The position numbers and the translations under genes are program-made. From assembly GCA_947593975.1 (NCBI GenBank), contig CANQDW010000001.1:1-64000 (forward strand): 64,000 nucleotides of DNA, written 5' to 3'. The notes under the pieces were generated by a model. That model was given only the letters and a program-made list of their open reading frames with translations. It had not been told where the DNA came from and made no database searches. This document shows positions 62,963 to 64,000 of the stretch, one piece after another; within the stretch, counting starts at the first letter, position 1; each line of letters opens with the position of its first letter. Origin of the DNA: an uncultured Lachnospiraceae bacterium (GTDB taxonomy: Bacteria > Bacillota > Clostridia > Lachnospirales > Lachnospiraceae).

Positions 62963-64000
62963 TTTTGTCATGCGGAACAGGCGGCGGCCACAATGCCGCC
63001 GGCAAAGCCGTCTTGGATGAGTTGATAAAAAGGGGACATAATGCGGTAATGATAAACCCCTATTCTTTGTGTAAGCATAAAGTTGAAAATAAGATAAACA
63101 ACACTTATATTTCCGTTGCAAAAACCATGCCGAAATTCTTCGGGTTTATATACGGGATCGCAAACCTTTACCGTCTGCTTCCCGTCAAATCTCCCGTATA
63201 CCACCTTAACAGGCTTATGTCCGATACAATGCAGGAGTATCTTGCGAACAATCATACGGATATCATAATCACCCCGCATCTTTTTCCTGCGGAGATCATC
63301 ACAGGCATGAAACAAAAGGATATGTCCGTGCCCCTTACAATGTTCATAGCTACCGATTATACATGTATACCTTTTACCGAAGAAACCGAATGCGACAGGT
63401 ATGTGATACCTTCCGAAGATTTATTGAAAGAATACGTTAAAAAAGGTATTCCGAGAGAACATATATATACTCTGGGGATACCATGCCATACCGATTTTTC
63501 ATCGGATATGCCGAAACAGGCGGCAAAAAAGGAGCTTAACCTGCAAACCGGCAAAAAATACATCCTGATATCCGGAGGCAGCATGGGCGCGGGCAATGTG
63601 AAGCTTGCCGTAAAGATCCTTTACGGATACTACCGCAATAATGACAATATACATTTCATAGTCGTATGCGGAAATAATGAAAAGCTGTACGCATTTTTAA
63701 ACAAACGTTATAAAGATAAGGTCCTTGCCTTAAAATATACCGCGGATATGGCAAAATACATGAAAGCCTGCGATATCTTTATCTCAAAACCGGGCGGATT
63801 ATCTTCGACCGAAGCTTTGGTTTCGGGAATACCGCTTATCCATATATCGCCGATCCCCGGTTGTGAAACGGCAAATATGAATTATTTTAACGAACATCAC
63901 TTAAGCCTTCCGGTGCAGAATATAAGAAAAGAGCTTATTGCTGCAGCCGGCGCGCTCTTATCCGACAATACCTATAAGGAAATCAAAAGCATTAATACGC
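62949..64000 (+). CDS. MGDG synthase / UgtP-type processive glycosyltransferase, 5' part (runs off window)
   Basis: The frame is open from ATG 62949 to the window edge (350 codons). The N-terminus ILSCGTGGGHNAAGKAVLDE and the DYTCIPFTEETECDRYVIPS segment are typical of the GT28-type diacylglycerol glucosyl/galactosyltransferases. The C-terminal Rossmann half begins YILISGGSMGAGNVKLA and has the sugar-nucleotide site SKPGGLSSTEALVSGIPLI. It would transfer a sugar from a UDP-sugar to diacylglycerol. The start lies within plsY and the genes are probably translationally coupled. Confidence 0.87.

Noticed and set aside
1..64000. CRISPR arrays, prophage, rRNA genes, replication origin
   Set aside because: No regularly spaced repeats, phage structural genes, rRNA sequence or DnaA-box clusters were noticed in the window.

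Overview
The window reads as a chromosomal segment of a spore-forming, low-to-moderate GC Bacillota bacterium, most likely class Clostridia and plausibly Lachnospiraceae. This rests on gene content: spoIIR, spmA/spmB, a GerA/SpoVAF protein and a CotS-like protein, an AbrB regulator next to rsmI, a T-box in front of trp, AGGAGG-type ribosome sites with frequent TTG/GTG starts, a DUF4250 gene and an ATP-type PEP carboxykinase. No species is assigned.

Layout. 0-7 kb: the tail of an Rpn-type PD-(D/E)XK nuclease, a MATE exporter, a leftward operon spoIIR-ddl-murI-DUF1934, rightward ispE, leftward spmA-spmB. 7-13 kb: rightward abrB facing a leftward operon (PLP decarboxylase, guanylate-kinase-like, holB, ricT, N6-adenine methyltransferase, rsmI) that keeps much of the gene order seen around Bacillus abrB. 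13-19 kb: endonuclease IV, NUDIX, a HipBA-like pair with an operator palindrome in its promoter, TspO, two G3E/CobW GTPases and tRNA-Pro(GGG). 19-41 kb: a phenylacetate-CoA-ligase family enzyme; the pth-mfd-PPIase operon ending in a large secreted GH39-like glycosidase; a secreted esterase; spoVAF; a 58-codon DUF4250 gene; phosphohexomutase-glgB; a CotS-like protein; a DUF885 lipoprotein; pckA.

41-48 kb: a complete trpEGDCFBA operon behind a UGG-specifier T-box. The roughly 580 bases between the T-box terminator and trpE hold two large nested hairpins and a 42-base tandem repeat. A third nested hairpin with the same conserved core lies just after trpA, and two shortened relatives lie further right. 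I do not recognise this repeat family, and its pairing is kept while its inner sequence changes.

48-62 kb: a leftward island of exported and lipoprotein genes (second Rpn nuclease, two paralogous lipoproteins, two paralogous predicted beta-propeller-like proteins, an EF-hand LRR protein, two BspA-type LRR proteins, an L,D-transpeptidase) around one ABC transporter. The island is modular. Three transcription units begin with the same indel-free 57-base upstream module at the same distance from the start codon. Two others share a TTGACA-17-TAATAT promoter with a palindrome over the -10. Related hairpin terminators end three units. A partial segmental duplication explains most of this.

62-64 kb: a PlsY-family acyltransferase overlapping the start of an MGDG-synthase/UgtP-type glycosyltransferase that runs off the window, suggesting a glycolipid pathway.
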